Origin: Deltaproteobacteria bacterium
Lineage (GTDB): Bacteria; Desulfobacterota; GWC2-55-46
Reading direction: 5' to 3'
Assembly (NCBI GenBank): GCA_021825035.1
Contig: JAKAIQ010000023.1
Span: 1-14,868, forward strand
Length of the DNA: 14,868 bases
Below the pieces are notes generated by a model that saw only the letters and a list, made by a program, of their open reading frames with translations, did no database searches and had not been told where the DNA came from. Within the stretch, counting starts at the first letter, position 1; each line of letters begins with the position of its first letter. The position numbers and the translations under genes were made by a program. Positions 5,576 to 13,396 of this stretch are shown here, piece by piece.

Positions 5576-6811
5576 TTAAAATTCCAGCTCTAAATTCTTA
5601 AGCCTCCTTTTCATCTCCTCTATTACCCTGTATTCGTCCTCTTTGTCCCTGGCCATAAAGGTTGCGGAGAACCTCAAATAATGGCCCGCGTCATCCCAGG
5701 GTACCGTTGAGATGAGCGCTTCCTTGATGAAATATTCCGAAACCTCCTCGGAGTCTTCGAAGAAAACGGCCTTTCTTGAAGACTTCGGCGCCTTTACGTA
5801 AAGGTAGAAAGACCCCTTCGGCACAGCAGCTGAAAAACCGCAGCTGTTGAGGGCATCGACCATCAGTTTAAGCCTTCTTTTATACTTTACGGATATCTTT
5901 TCGGTTATCTCCGGATGATCAAGGGCGTATATGCCGGCCTTCTGTATGGCAATGAACTGCCCGGAGTCGTAATTGTCCTTTACATGAGCAAACGCGCTTA
6001 TCGCCCGCTCATTGCCTGCCAGGAAGGCGAGCCTCCAGCCGGTCATATTGAACGCCTTTGAGAAAGAGTGTATCTCGATCCCGACCTCCTTCGCTCCTGG
6101 AACGGATAGAAAACTCATGGGACGTCCTTCGTATGAAAGCGCCGCATATGCTGCGTCATGCACGACCAGCACTTTATTCTTTAACGCAAAATCGACGGTC
6201 TTTTTAAAAAACTCTTCGGTTGCCGTTGCGCCGGTGGGATTGTTAGGGTAATTAAGGTATAGCAGCTTGGCGTCCTTCAAGTCCTTGGCGCCTATGGCGT
6301 CGAGGTCAGGAAGAAAGCCATTTTCCTCCCTGAGCGGAAGTTTGACCACCCGCCCCCCGTTCCACTCCGCATGCGTCGCCATTATAGGGTATCCCGGAAC
6401 GGTCATCAGCACCGCGTCGCCATGATCTATGAATGCGTCCGGTATCATGGCGAGGGCCGGCTTCGAGCCTATCGAATGGATTATTTCTTTTGCGGGTTCG
6501 ACCCCTGCAACCCCATATACTTTCTCAAGATACTTCGCGGCGGCTTCCTTGAGTTCGAAGATGCCGTTATCGGCATAGCCCCTGTTCTCAGGCTTGGCGC
6601 ACTCATGTTTCAAAGCCTCGACAACGATAGGAAATGCCATCTCGTCAGGCTCGCCGACGCCGAAATCAAGAAGCTCCGTATTAGGGCTTCTTCTTTTAGC
6701 CTCGGCTTTCGCCCTTTTGATCTTCTCGAACTTATAGATCTTGGTCTCTTTGCCAAACGAACTACCTCCTATTCTTTTGGCGAACAGACCCTGCATGTAA
6801 TTCTCGGACAT
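5576..6811 (-). CDS. dapL: LL-diaminopimelate aminotransferase
   Basis: PLP-dependent class I/II aminotransferase that converts tetrahydrodipicolinate directly to LL-diaminopimelate, bypassing the succinyl/acetyl DapD-DapC-DapE steps; it feeds lysine and peptidoglycan. It has 411 aa from the ATG at 6811, the usual DapL length. Landmarks: GVGEPDE near 51-57; ENRGYADNGIFELKEA near 75-90; LNYPNNPTGA (186-195); the PLP lysine Lys252 in HSFSKAFNMTGWRLAF; and the carboxylate-binding Arg380 in HYLRFSA. The N-terminus (MSENYMQGLFAKRIGG, then KIYKFEKIKRAK) matches the bacterial DapL form. The start was chosen because AGGAGG lies 10 nt upstream; the TTG at 6832 would place that site inside the gene. 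It lies between the FAH-family gene (66 bp gap) and folK. Confidence 0.93.
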   Translation of the reverse strand: MSENYMQGLFAKRIGGSSFGKETKIYKFEKIKRAKAEAKRRSPNTELLDFGVGEPDEMAFPIVVEALKHECAKPENRGYADNGIFELKEAAAKYLEKVYGVAGVEPAKEIIHSIGSKPALAMIPDAFIDHGDAVLMTVPGYPIMATHAEWNGGRVVKLPLREENGFLPDLDAIGAKDLKDAKLLYLNYPNNPTGATATEEFFKKTVDFALKNKVLVVHDAAYAALSYEGRPMSFLSVPGAKEVGIEIHSFSKAFNMTGWRLAFLAGNERAISAFAHVKDNYDSGQFIAIQKAGIYALDHPEITEKISVKYKRRLKLMVDALNSCGFSAAVPKGSFYLYVKAPKSSRKAVFFEDSEEVSEYFIKEALISTVPWDDAGHYLRFSATFMARDKEDEYRVIEEMKRRLKNLELEF

Positions 6812-6821
6812 CCCCCTCTTA

Positions 6822-6827
6822 CCTCCT
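6822..6827 (-). promoter_or_regulatory. Ribosome binding site fixing the dapL start
   Basis: AGGAGG on the minus strand lies 10 nt before the ATG at 6811. It excludes the upstream in-frame TTG at 6832 as the likely start. Confidence 0.6.
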
Positions 6828-6877
6828 CGCAATTCCTGACAGTATCATGAGCATCCCTTTTCGCGGCGCTCCATGTC

Positions 6878-7669
6878 TTAAACGCGCGCAGCAACGGTAT
6901 TTATGAGGCTCCCTATACCCTCGACGCGCACTTCGACCGTATCGCCCGGCTTTATCTTTCCGACACCAGAAGGCGTACCTGTAGCTATTATATCACCGGG
7001 GAAAAGCGTCATCACGTGAGAAACAAAACTCACAAGTTCGTAAGCATTGAATATCATGTCCCCAGTGGAAGTATCCTGCCTCTTTTCCCTGTTGAGATAA
7101 GTCTCTATTCTTGCATTGAGCGGATCGAGTCCCGTCTCTATCCACGGGCCGATGCATGCGAAAGTGTCAAACCCCTTCGCCCTCGTATACTGGACATCCT
7201 TGCCCTGCAGGTCCCTTGCGGTAACGTCGTTAAAACACGTGTATCCGAGTATATGGTCTTTCGCCATATCGACGGGAACATCCTTAGCCTTCTTTCCAAT
7301 TACGAGGGCGAGCTCCCCCTCGTAATCAACCCTGTGGGACATGTGAGACGGATATATAATAGACTCCCCCGGACCAATGACGGCGGAGGAGGGCTTTAGA
7401 AAGATCATGGGTTCCTGCGGCAGAGGCTTGTTAAACTCGGCGGCATGAGCCCTGTAATTCAACCCTATCGCAACTATCTTGGAAGGCATAACAGGCGAAA
7501 GGAGATCGATTACCGGAAAATTCCAGACGCTTGCGTCTTTTATCATTTCCCTGACATCATCCGGTCCCGTCGGGAACCTGGAAGGCTTCTCTTCTATGCC
7601 AAATACCATCTCCCCGCGGATGACGCCTAAATAAATCTTATTTTCAGCCGAGAACCGGCATATCTTCAA
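6878..7669 (-). CDS. Fumarylacetoacetate hydrolase (FAH) family protein
   Basis: A 263 aa single-domain FAH-fold enzyme. Relatives hydrolyse acylpyruvates or fumarylpyruvate, or decarboxylate oxaloacetate or homoprotocatechuate-pathway acids. Visible family landmarks: IGLNYRAHAAE (about 68-78); FLKPSSAVIGPG (90-101); the metal ligands Glu117 and Glu119 in DYEGELALVIGKKA; Asp148 in CFNDVTARDLQ; the catalytic-site lysine in TRAKGFDTFACIGPW; and the C-terminal DIIATGTPSGVG. All Mg/Mn ligands are present, so it is probably active. The exact substrate cannot be told from sequence. The start is TTG at 7669, 4 nt after GGGGAGG; the TTG at 7687 would overlap argG and the ribosome site. It lies 14 bp after argG, so it is almost certainly in the same mRNA as the arginine genes. 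Confidence 0.9.
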   Translation of the reverse strand: MKICRFSAENKIYLGVIRGEMVFGIEEKPSRFPTGPDDVREMIKDASVWNFPVIDLLSPVMPSKIVAIGLNYRAHAAEFNKPLPQEPMIFLKPSSAVIGPGESIIYPSHMSHRVDYEGELALVIGKKAKDVPVDMAKDHILGYTCFNDVTARDLQGKDVQYTRAKGFDTFACIGPWIETGLDPLNARIETYLNREKRQDTSTGDMIFNAYELVSFVSHVMTLFPGDIIATGTPSGVGKIKPGDTVEVRVEGIGSLINTVAARV

Positions 7670-7673
7670 TGCG

Positions 7674-7680
7674 CCTCCCC
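7674..7680 (-). promoter_or_regulatory. Ribosome binding site supporting a TTG start
   Basis: GGGGAGG on the minus strand lies 4 nt before the TTG at 7669, immediately after the argG stop. No ATG or GTG lies nearby in frame, so TTG initiation of the FAH-family gene is well supported. Confidence 0.6.
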
Positions 7681-7683
7681 TTT

Positions 7684-8889
7684 TCAAGAACGTCTGTCTC
7701 CCATAGCCTTTATTTTAAGACGCAAAGCGTTTATCTTTATGAAACCCTCGGCGTCCTTTTGATTATATACGGTATCCTCTTCAAAGGTTGCAAAGTCAGG
7801 ATGATAAAGCGACCTGGCCGCCTTCCTCCCGGCCACGGTCGCGTTGCCCTTATACAGCTTTATCCGAGCCGTTCCGGTCACGCCGGAGGCAGCTTCGTCA
7901 ATAAGCTTCTGCATGGCCAGCCTTTCCGGCGAATACCAGTAGCCATAGTACACGAGTTCGGAGTATCTGGGGATTAGGCTGTCCCTTAAATGTATGAGCT
8001 CTCTATCCATGGTGATGGATTCCACGGCTCTGCGCGCCGCATGGAGTATGGTGCCGCCCGGCGTCTCGTACACTCCGCGTGATTTCATGCCGACGTAACG
8101 GCTTTCGACCATGTCGACCCTTCCGATTCCGTGCTCACCGCCGAGTTCATTAAGCGCGGCCAGCAGCTTTGCCGGAGACATCTTCTTTCCATTTATCGAA
8201 ACTGGGTCTCCGTTCCTGAAACCGATATCTATGTAGACAGGCCTGTCAGGCGCCTTTTCGGGGGAGACGGTAAGAACATACATATCTTCAGGAGGCTCGG
8301 CCCATGGGTCTTCAAGGATGCCGCCCTCGAAACTTATATGAAAAAGATTCCGGTCCGAACTGTAAGGCTTGGCCTTTGTCACCGGCACCGGTATCCCGTG
8401 CCTCTCGGCGTAAGCTACGAGGTCAGCCCTCCCCTTCATGTCCCACTCGCGCCACGGGGCTACGACCTTTATGTGGGGGTCTATGGAATAATACGTGAGC
8501 TCGAACCTTACCTGATCGTTTCCCTTGCCCGTGGCGCCGTGCGCTACCCCGTCGGCGCGAACCGAGCGGGCTATCTCCATTTGGGCCTTTGCTATAAGGG
8601 GACGGGCTATGGAGGTCCCCAGAAGATAAGCGCCTTCGTAGACCGACCCTGCGCGGAGCATCGGGAATACAAAGTCCTTCACGAACTCCTCCCTAAGGTC
8701 CTTTATGAATATCTTTTTGGCGCCGGTCTTAATGGCCTTCTCCTTGAGGCCCTTGAGCTCCGAGCCCTGGCCTATGTCCGCGGAAAAGGCGATAACCTCG
8801 CAATCGTATCTTTCTATAAGCCACTTTATTATGACCGATGTGTCGAGTCCGCCTGAATACGCCAGCACAACTCTTTTAATGCCGCTCAT
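7684..8889 (-). CDS. argG: Argininosuccinate synthase
   Basis: Joins citrulline and aspartate with ATP to make argininosuccinate, the penultimate arginine step (cytosolic tetramer). 401 aa, the normal length. The N-terminal ATP pyrophosphatase P-loop reads VLAYSGGLDTSV (SGGLDTS at 12-18). The family signature GATGKGNDQVRFEL is at about 118-131, followed by a substrate-binding segment with APWREWDMKGR, and EGGILEDPWAEPPEDMY and GVYETPGGTILHAA further on. Two adjacent ATGs occur at 8892 and 8889. The AAGGAG at 8900-8895 is only 2 nt from the first and 5 nt from the second, so 8889 is preferred. It lies 30 bp after argF and 14 bp before the FAH-family gene. argH, which usually follows, is absent from the window. 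Confidence 0.97.
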   Translation of the reverse strand: MSGIKRVVLAYSGGLDTSVIIKWLIERYDCEVIAFSADIGQGSELKGLKEKAIKTGAKKIFIKDLREEFVKDFVFPMLRAGSVYEGAYLLGTSIARPLIAKAQMEIARSVRADGVAHGATGKGNDQVRFELTYYSIDPHIKVVAPWREWDMKGRADLVAYAERHGIPVPVTKAKPYSSDRNLFHISFEGGILEDPWAEPPEDMYVLTVSPEKAPDRPVYIDIGFRNGDPVSINGKKMSPAKLLAALNELGGEHGIGRVDMVESRYVGMKSRGVYETPGGTILHAARRAVESITMDRELIHLRDSLIPRYSELVYYGYWYSPERLAMQKLIDEAASGVTGTARIKLYKGNATVAGRKAARSLYHPDFATFEEDTVYNQKDAEGFIKINALRLKIKAMGDRRS

Positions 8890-8894
8890 CATCT

Positions 8895-8900
8895 CTCCTT
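8895..8900 (-). promoter_or_regulatory. Ribosome binding site choosing between two argG ATGs
   Basis: AAGGAG on the minus strand is 5 nt from the ATG at 8889 and only 2 nt from the ATG at 8892, favouring the second of the tandem start codons. Confidence 0.5.
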
Positions 8901-8919
8901 ATTTACCTATTATGGAATG

Positions 8920-9831
8920 TCACGCCGCTGCGCCAATCATCCGCTCCAATATGGCTTTCTGTATGTGGAGCCTGTTTTCGGCCTGGTCCCACACGGCTGA
9001 GCGAGGGCCTTCAATGACGTCAGCGGTTATCTCTTCATCTCTGTGTGCAGGCAGGCAGTGCATGACAATCGCATCTTTTTTCGCAAGCCCCAATATCCTC
9101 GAATTTATCTGGTAGCCCTTGAATGCCTTAGCCCTCTTCTCTTTTTCTTCCTCCTGCCCCATGGAAGCCCATACGTCGGTATTCAGCACATCCGAATCCT
9201 TAGCAGCCTCTTCCACGCTCTGAGTCAGACTGATTGCCCGGTTAAGCGCCCTCGCCCTATCAAGGACAGCCGGATCGGGAAAATATCCGACCGGACAGGC
9301 AAGTGCGAGTTCGAAACCGAAATGCCCGGCGGCGTCAATCCATGAATTGGCCATGTTGTTGCCGTCCCCTATCCATGAAACCTTAAGCGGGCTTAATTTC
9401 CCCTTCTTTTCCAGTATGGTAAGCATATCCGCGAGTACCTGGCACGGATGATGGAGGTCTGTAAGCCCGTTTATTACCGGCACAGACGAGTACCGGCTGA
9501 ACTCCTCGATTATGTCGTGTCCGAACGTCCTTATTACGACCGCATCCACGTAACGCGACATCACTCTCGCGGTATCCCTTATGGGCTCGCCACGCCCCAT
9601 TTGCGAATCCTTCTGGCTCAAGAATATGGCATTCCCCCCGAGCTGATACATGGCGGTCTCGAAAGAAACCCTGGTCCTTGTAGAGGACTTCTCGAATATA
9701 AGACCAAGAGTCTTGCCGAGGAGAGGCCGATGGGGTATACCATTTTTATGGCGCTCTTTTAAAGAGACAGCCCCTTCCAGGAGGCTTTCTATTTCCTCTT
9801 TTTTTAGGTCATGGAGTGTAAGAAGATTCAT
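8920..9831 (-). CDS. argF: Ornithine carbamoyltransferase
   Basis: Makes citrulline from ornithine and carbamoyl phosphate. 303 aa from the ATG at 9831 (MNLLTLHDLKKEEI), the family's usual N-terminus and length. Carbamoyl-phosphate site: SSTRTRVSFE (Ser-Thr-Arg-Thr at about 50-53), RTFGH near 101-105 and HPCQ at 128-131. The ornithine side reads NTDVWASMGQE and HCLPAHRDEE (about 258-267), which has the ornithine-specific Cys-Leu-Pro and separates it from aspartate carbamoyltransferase. Alternative starts are ATG 9846 and GTG 9855; none has a good Shine-Dalgarno, and a GGGG lies before 9831. It starts about 29 bp after argD and is followed by argG. Confidence 0.96.
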   Translation of the reverse strand: MNLLTLHDLKKEEIESLLEGAVSLKERHKNGIPHRPLLGKTLGLIFEKSSTRTRVSFETAMYQLGGNAIFLSQKDSQMGRGEPIRDTARVMSRYVDAVVIRTFGHDIIEEFSRYSSVPVINGLTDLHHPCQVLADMLTILEKKGKLSPLKVSWIGDGNNMANSWIDAAGHFGFELALACPVGYFPDPAVLDRARALNRAISLTQSVEEAAKDSDVLNTDVWASMGQEEEKEKRAKAFKGYQINSRILGLAKKDAIVMHCLPAHRDEEITADVIEGPRSAVWDQAENRLHIQKAILERMIGAAA

Positions 9832-9860
9832 TGGATACCCCGACATTGCATGCACCGCGT

Positions 9861-11057
9861 CTATTTTCTTGCCGGATTGGCTAAAACTTCGCTCAAGATC
9901 CCGGTCATCTCGTCGATTTCTTCCTTTGTAACCGTAAGCGCGGGCAGGAATCTCAATGTCTTATCGCCGACGCAATTTATGAGTAAGCCTTTCGACAGGC
10001 AATCTTTTACTATGTCGGCCCCGGGGACCTCAAGCTCCATACCTATTATAAGGCCTTTACCTCGCACTTCTTTTATGAAAGAAAACGTCTTTTTGAGCGC
10101 CTCAAGCCTTCCGGCCAGATACTCGCCGGACTTTCGGCAATTATCAAGGACCCCTTCTTTGAGAATGGCATTAAGCGCCGCCATTCCGGCTGATGTCGCA
10201 AGCGGATTGCCGCCGAAGGTCGAAGCATGCGAGCCCGGAGTAAAAGCCGAGGCAACGGCGTCGGTAGCGAGCATCGCACCTATGGCGACACCTCCTGCAA
10301 GCCCCTTCGCAAGCGTCATTATATCCGGAGCCACACCTTCGTGCTCATAGGCAAAGAGTTTTCCGGTTCTGCCCAACCCCACCTGTATCTCATCATATAT
10401 TACGAGGGCGCCTGCCTTCTCCGCGGCCTCTTTCAATCCCCTGAGATAACCCTTCGAGGGCACGTTTACGCCGCCCTCGCCCTGGATGGGTTCCACCATT
10501 ATCGCGGCGGTCTTTTCGTTAACGGCGTTTCTAAGAGCCTCTATATCGTTGAAAGGCACGTAGGTAAACTTTTCAAGGAGAGGCTCGAAGCCGGCCTGAA
10601 ATTTTTTCTGCCCTGTTGCGGCAAGCGCCCCGAAGGTCCTGCCGTGGAAGGACTTCTCCATGGTTATGATCCGGGACCGCTCTTCACCTTTGAGGCTGAA
10701 GTACTTCCTTACGAGCTTTATCGCCGCCTCGTTGGCCTCAGCTCCGGAATTGCAGAAAAAAACCCTGTCGGCGAATGAATGCTCGACAAGGAGCCTTGCA
10801 AGCTCGGCCTGCGGCTCGATATGATAAAGATTCGAGATATGTATGAGCCTTTCCGCCTGATCTTTCAAAGCCTTGACCACCGCCGGGTGGCAATGGCCGA
10901 GATTGCAAACGGCAAGGCCTGACGTGAAGTCTAGATACTCCCTCCCGTCGGCGTCCCAAACCCGTCTCCCCTCGCCCCTTATTATGGCGATCGGAAAACG
11001 GCTGTAAGTATTCATGACGTATCTTGAAGTAAGCTCTATTATTTCGCTATTCGACAA
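9861..11057 (-). CDS. argD: Acetylornithine aminotransferase
   Basis: Class III PLP aminotransferase converting N-acetylglutamate semialdehyde to N-acetylornithine with glutamate as donor. 398 aa, typical. Landmarks: DFTSGLAVCNLGHCHP (43-58); the PLP-phosphate-binding NSGAEANEAAIKL (103-115); SFHGRTFGALAATGQ (136-150); VEPIQGEGG (188-196); DEIQVGLGRTGKLFAYE (222-238); and the Schiff-base lysine Lys251 in TLAKGLAGG. Enzymes of this family often also act in succinyl-diaminopimelate transamination, but DapL makes that unnecessary here. The start is TTG at 11057, 9 nt after AAGGAGG. An ATG at residue 15 would remove part of the conserved N-terminal helix. It lies 43 bp after argB. Confidence 0.96.
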   Translation of the reverse strand: MSNSEIIELTSRYVMNTYSRFPIAIIRGEGRRVWDADGREYLDFTSGLAVCNLGHCHPAVVKALKDQAERLIHISNLYHIEPQAELARLLVEHSFADRVFFCNSGAEANEAAIKLVRKYFSLKGEERSRIITMEKSFHGRTFGALAATGQKKFQAGFEPLLEKFTYVPFNDIEALRNAVNEKTAAIMVEPIQGEGGVNVPSKGYLRGLKEAAEKAGALVIYDEIQVGLGRTGKLFAYEHEGVAPDIMTLAKGLAGGVAIGAMLATDAVASAFTPGSHASTFGGNPLATSAGMAALNAILKEGVLDNCRKSGEYLAGRLEALKKTFSFIKEVRGKGLIIGMELEVPGADIVKDCLSKGLLINCVGDKTLRFLPALTVTKEEIDEMTGILSEVLANPARK

Positions 11058-11066
11058 TTAGGCCGT

Positions 11067-11073
11067 CCTCCTT
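11067..11073 (-). promoter_or_regulatory. Ribosome binding site supporting the argD TTG start
   Basis: AAGGAGG on the minus strand lies 9 nt before the TTG at 11057. It is the strongest ribosome site in the argB-argD gap. Confidence 0.6.
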
Positions 11074-11100
11074 CGATCGATGATCATTCAAAGAGAGTCG

Positions 11101-11958
11101 TTATTTCTTAAGCCCTATCGCTGTGCCGACCCCGGCATCGGTAAAAACCTCAAGGAGCACGGCGTGTTCGATCCGGCCGTCTATGATGTGGGCAGTCTGA
11201 ACCCCCGTAGCCACGGCCTCCATGCAGCACTTGAGCTTGGGTATCATGCCTCCGACCGCGACCTTTTTATTTATAAGCGCTCTTGCCTCAGAAAGGCTCA
11301 ATGACGATACAAGTTTTTTATTTCTGTCAAGCACTCCCTCGACGTCAGTTAAAAGTATGAGCTTTTCGGCTTTCAGGGCAGTTGCGATCCTGCCGGCTAC
11401 AGTATCAGCGTTTATGTTGTAGCTTAACCCGTCGTCCCCTCCGCCGACAGGGGCTATGACCGGGATGAAGTTATTCATCTCCAGCGTCTTTATGACAGAG
11501 GCGTCGACCGACTCGACGTCCCCCGCAAACCCCATCTCCTCGCCTTTTATCATGAGCCTTTTGGCCTTTATAAGGCCCCCGTCCTTGCCCTCAAGGCCGA
11601 CAGCCTTTCCACCATAATAATTTACAAGGCCTACGATCTCCTTGTTGATCTTACCGACAAGGACCATCTCGACCACATCCATAGTCTCATCGTCCGTTAC
11701 GCGTATTCCTTTTACGAACCTGGTCTCCTTGCCGAGCTTTGCGAGCAAGCCTCCTATCTGAGGGCCTCCGCCGTGCACGATGACGGGATTTATGCCTACG
11801 TACTTCATCAGCACGACGTCCCTGGCAAAGCTTCTTTTAAGCCCCTCGGCCACCATCGCGTGGCCGCCGTACTTAATGACGATGGTCTTGTTGTAAAACT
11901 TCCGTATGTAAGGAAGCGACTCGAACAAGACCTTTATTTTTTCAAGGTTTCTCTGCAA
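11101..11958 (-). CDS. argB: Acetylglutamate kinase
   Basis: Phosphorylates N-acetylglutamate, the second and commonly controlling arginine step. 285 aa amino-acid-kinase fold. Landmarks: IVIKYGGHAM (26-35); the substrate-binding VHGGGPQI (61-68); GLEGKDGGLIKAKR (121-134); INADTVAGRIATAL in the nucleotide domain; LLTDVEGVLD; and the C-terminal EHAVLLEVFTDAGVGTAI. The extra N-terminal helix (LFESLPYIRKF) and this C-terminal signature are features of arginine-inhibited hexameric kinases, so feedback inhibition is likely (inference). The start is TTG at 11958: an in-frame TGA lies just upstream, and starting later would remove the family's N-terminal helix. A CAGGAG lies 10 nt upstream. It lies 46 bp after hslU. 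Confidence 0.96.
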   Translation of the reverse strand: MQRNLEKIKVLFESLPYIRKFYNKTIVIKYGGHAMVAEGLKRSFARDVVLMKYVGINPVIVHGGGPQIGGLLAKLGKETRFVKGIRVTDDETMDVVEMVLVGKINKEIVGLVNYYGGKAVGLEGKDGGLIKAKRLMIKGEEMGFAGDVESVDASVIKTLEMNNFIPVIAPVGGGDDGLSYNINADTVAGRIATALKAEKLILLTDVEGVLDRNKKLVSSLSLSEARALINKKVAVGGMIPKLKCCMEAVATGVQTAHIIDGRIEHAVLLEVFTDAGVGTAIGLKK

Positions 11959-12004
11959 CCTTATTCATCTCCTGAAAAAAATGGCCATGGAAGGCCGTAT
12001 CCGG

Positions 12005-13363
12005 CTATAAAATATATCTCGACAGGTCTTCGTTCTTTACTATCTCCGAAAGCCTCGTTGTCACGTACTCCCTGTCTATCAGAATCTTTTTTGAAGGCAT
12101 ATCCGGGGCATCGAAAGATACCTCGTCAAAGACCCTCTCCATTACGGTATGAAGCCTTCTTGCGCCTATGTTCTCCATCCTCTCGTTTACGCGCGTTGCG
12201 ATGGACGCTATCTCCCTCACCGCGTCGTCGGTATACGTTATCTCTATCCCCTCCGTCTCAAGAAGCGCCTTGTACTGCTTGAGGAGCGCGTTTTCGGGCT
12301 CGGTAAGTATCCTTATGAAGTCGTCCTCACCAAGGGGCTCGAGCTCCACTCTTATAGGGAATCTCCCTTGAAACTCAGGTATGAGATCCGATGGTTTGGC
12401 GACGTGAAAGGCGCCTGAAGCGATAAAAAGAATATGGTCGGTCTTGACCATCCCGTATTTGGTATTTACGGTAGAACCCTCTACGATCGGGAGGAGGTCC
12501 CTCTGCACGCCTTCCCTTGAGATATCCGGGGTCTGGCCCGCCTGACGGCCGGCGATCTTGTCGATTTCATCGATGAATACGATTCCGGACTGCTCGACGC
12601 GTTCGACAGCTTCCTTCACGACCTTGTCCATGTCTATAAGGCGCTGCGTTTCTTCCTGAATTATTATCTCATGCGCCTCTGGCACTCTGACCCTTCTTTT
12701 CCGTGTCTTTTTCGGAAATATATTCGAGAACATGTCTTTGATATTCATGTCCATCTCTTCGACCCCTGCGGAAGAAAGTATCTCGATAACCGGCGTTTTC
12801 TGTTCCGCGGTCTCTATCTCGACAAACCTGTCATTGAGCTTGCCTTCCTTCAAGAGCACCCGGAGCTTATCGCGCGTGGCCTTCTGAAGCTCCCTTTCTT
12901 TAAGGACGCTTTCATGATCCTGGGTGGCCGCAAAATGTGCGGATGACGCCGGGGGAAGAAGATAGTCGAGAAGCCTCTCCTCGGCCATATCGGAAGCCTT
13001 GAGCCGCACCTTGACTTTCTCCTCGTCCTTGACCATCTTCACGGAAAGCTCGGTAATGTCCCTTATTATCGACTCGACGTCACGGCCGACGTAGCCCACC
13101 TCGGTGAACTTGCTCGCTTCGACCTTGATGAAAGGGGCCTGGGCAAGCCTGGCCAGCCTCCTCGATATCTCGGTCTTGCCTACCCCTGTCGGACCTATCA
13201 TGACAATATTTTTCGGCGATATCTCATCCCTCAACTCAGCTCTTACCTGCTGTCTCCGCCACCTGTTTCTGAGGGCTATCGCGACAGCCCTCTTGGCGCG
13301 CCTCTGCCCTATTATGTATTTATCAAGCTCGGACACGATCTCTTTTGGCGTAAAACTCTTCAT
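12005..13363 (-). CDS. hslU: ATP-dependent protease ATPase subunit HslU (ClpY)
   Basis: AAA+ unfoldase that feeds proteins to HslV. 452 aa, typical. Landmarks: the N-terminal LDKYIIGQRRAKRAVAIALRNRWRR; Walker A GPTGVGKT (57-64); pore loop GYVGRD (90-95); a substrate-gating I-domain at about 110-240; Walker B IVFIDEID (261-268); sensor 1 near ILFIASGAFH; sensor 2 region with ENIGARRLHTVMERV; and the canonical C-terminus EDLSRYIL, whose tail docks between HslV subunits. No missing residues are evident. The ATG at 13363 follows GAGGGG at 9 nt. It lies 33 bp after hslV; the order hslV-hslU is conserved. Confidence 0.98.
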   Translation of the reverse strand: MKSFTPKEIVSELDKYIIGQRRAKRAVAIALRNRWRRQQVRAELRDEISPKNIVMIGPTGVGKTEISRRLARLAQAPFIKVEASKFTEVGYVGRDVESIIRDITELSVKMVKDEEKVKVRLKASDMAEERLLDYLLPPASSAHFAATQDHESVLKERELQKATRDKLRVLLKEGKLNDRFVEIETAEQKTPVIEILSSAGVEEMDMNIKDMFSNIFPKKTRKRRVRVPEAHEIIIQEETQRLIDMDKVVKEAVERVEQSGIVFIDEIDKIAGRQAGQTPDISREGVQRDLLPIVEGSTVNTKYGMVKTDHILFIASGAFHVAKPSDLIPEFQGRFPIRVELEPLGEDDFIRILTEPENALLKQYKALLETEGIEITYTDDAVREIASIATRVNERMENIGARRLHTVMERVFDEVSFDAPDMPSKKILIDREYVTTRLSEIVKNEDLSRYIL

Positions 13364-13396
13364 GTCTATTTTCCCCTCAAAACTTCGGCATCGTAG

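Noticed and set aside
8131..8856. Long plus-strand open frame (241 codons) opposite argG.
   Set aside because: The minus strand encodes an unmistakable full-length argininosuccinate synthase; the antisense frame shows no protein-like motif pattern.
11942..11968. Eight-codon minicistron (MNKVAEKP) overlapping the argB start, directly after CAGGAG, considered as a leader peptide.
   Set aside because: The ribosome site touches its ATG with no spacing, it contains no arginine codons, and there is no attenuator-like hairpin. It more likely arises by chance within the argB initiation region.
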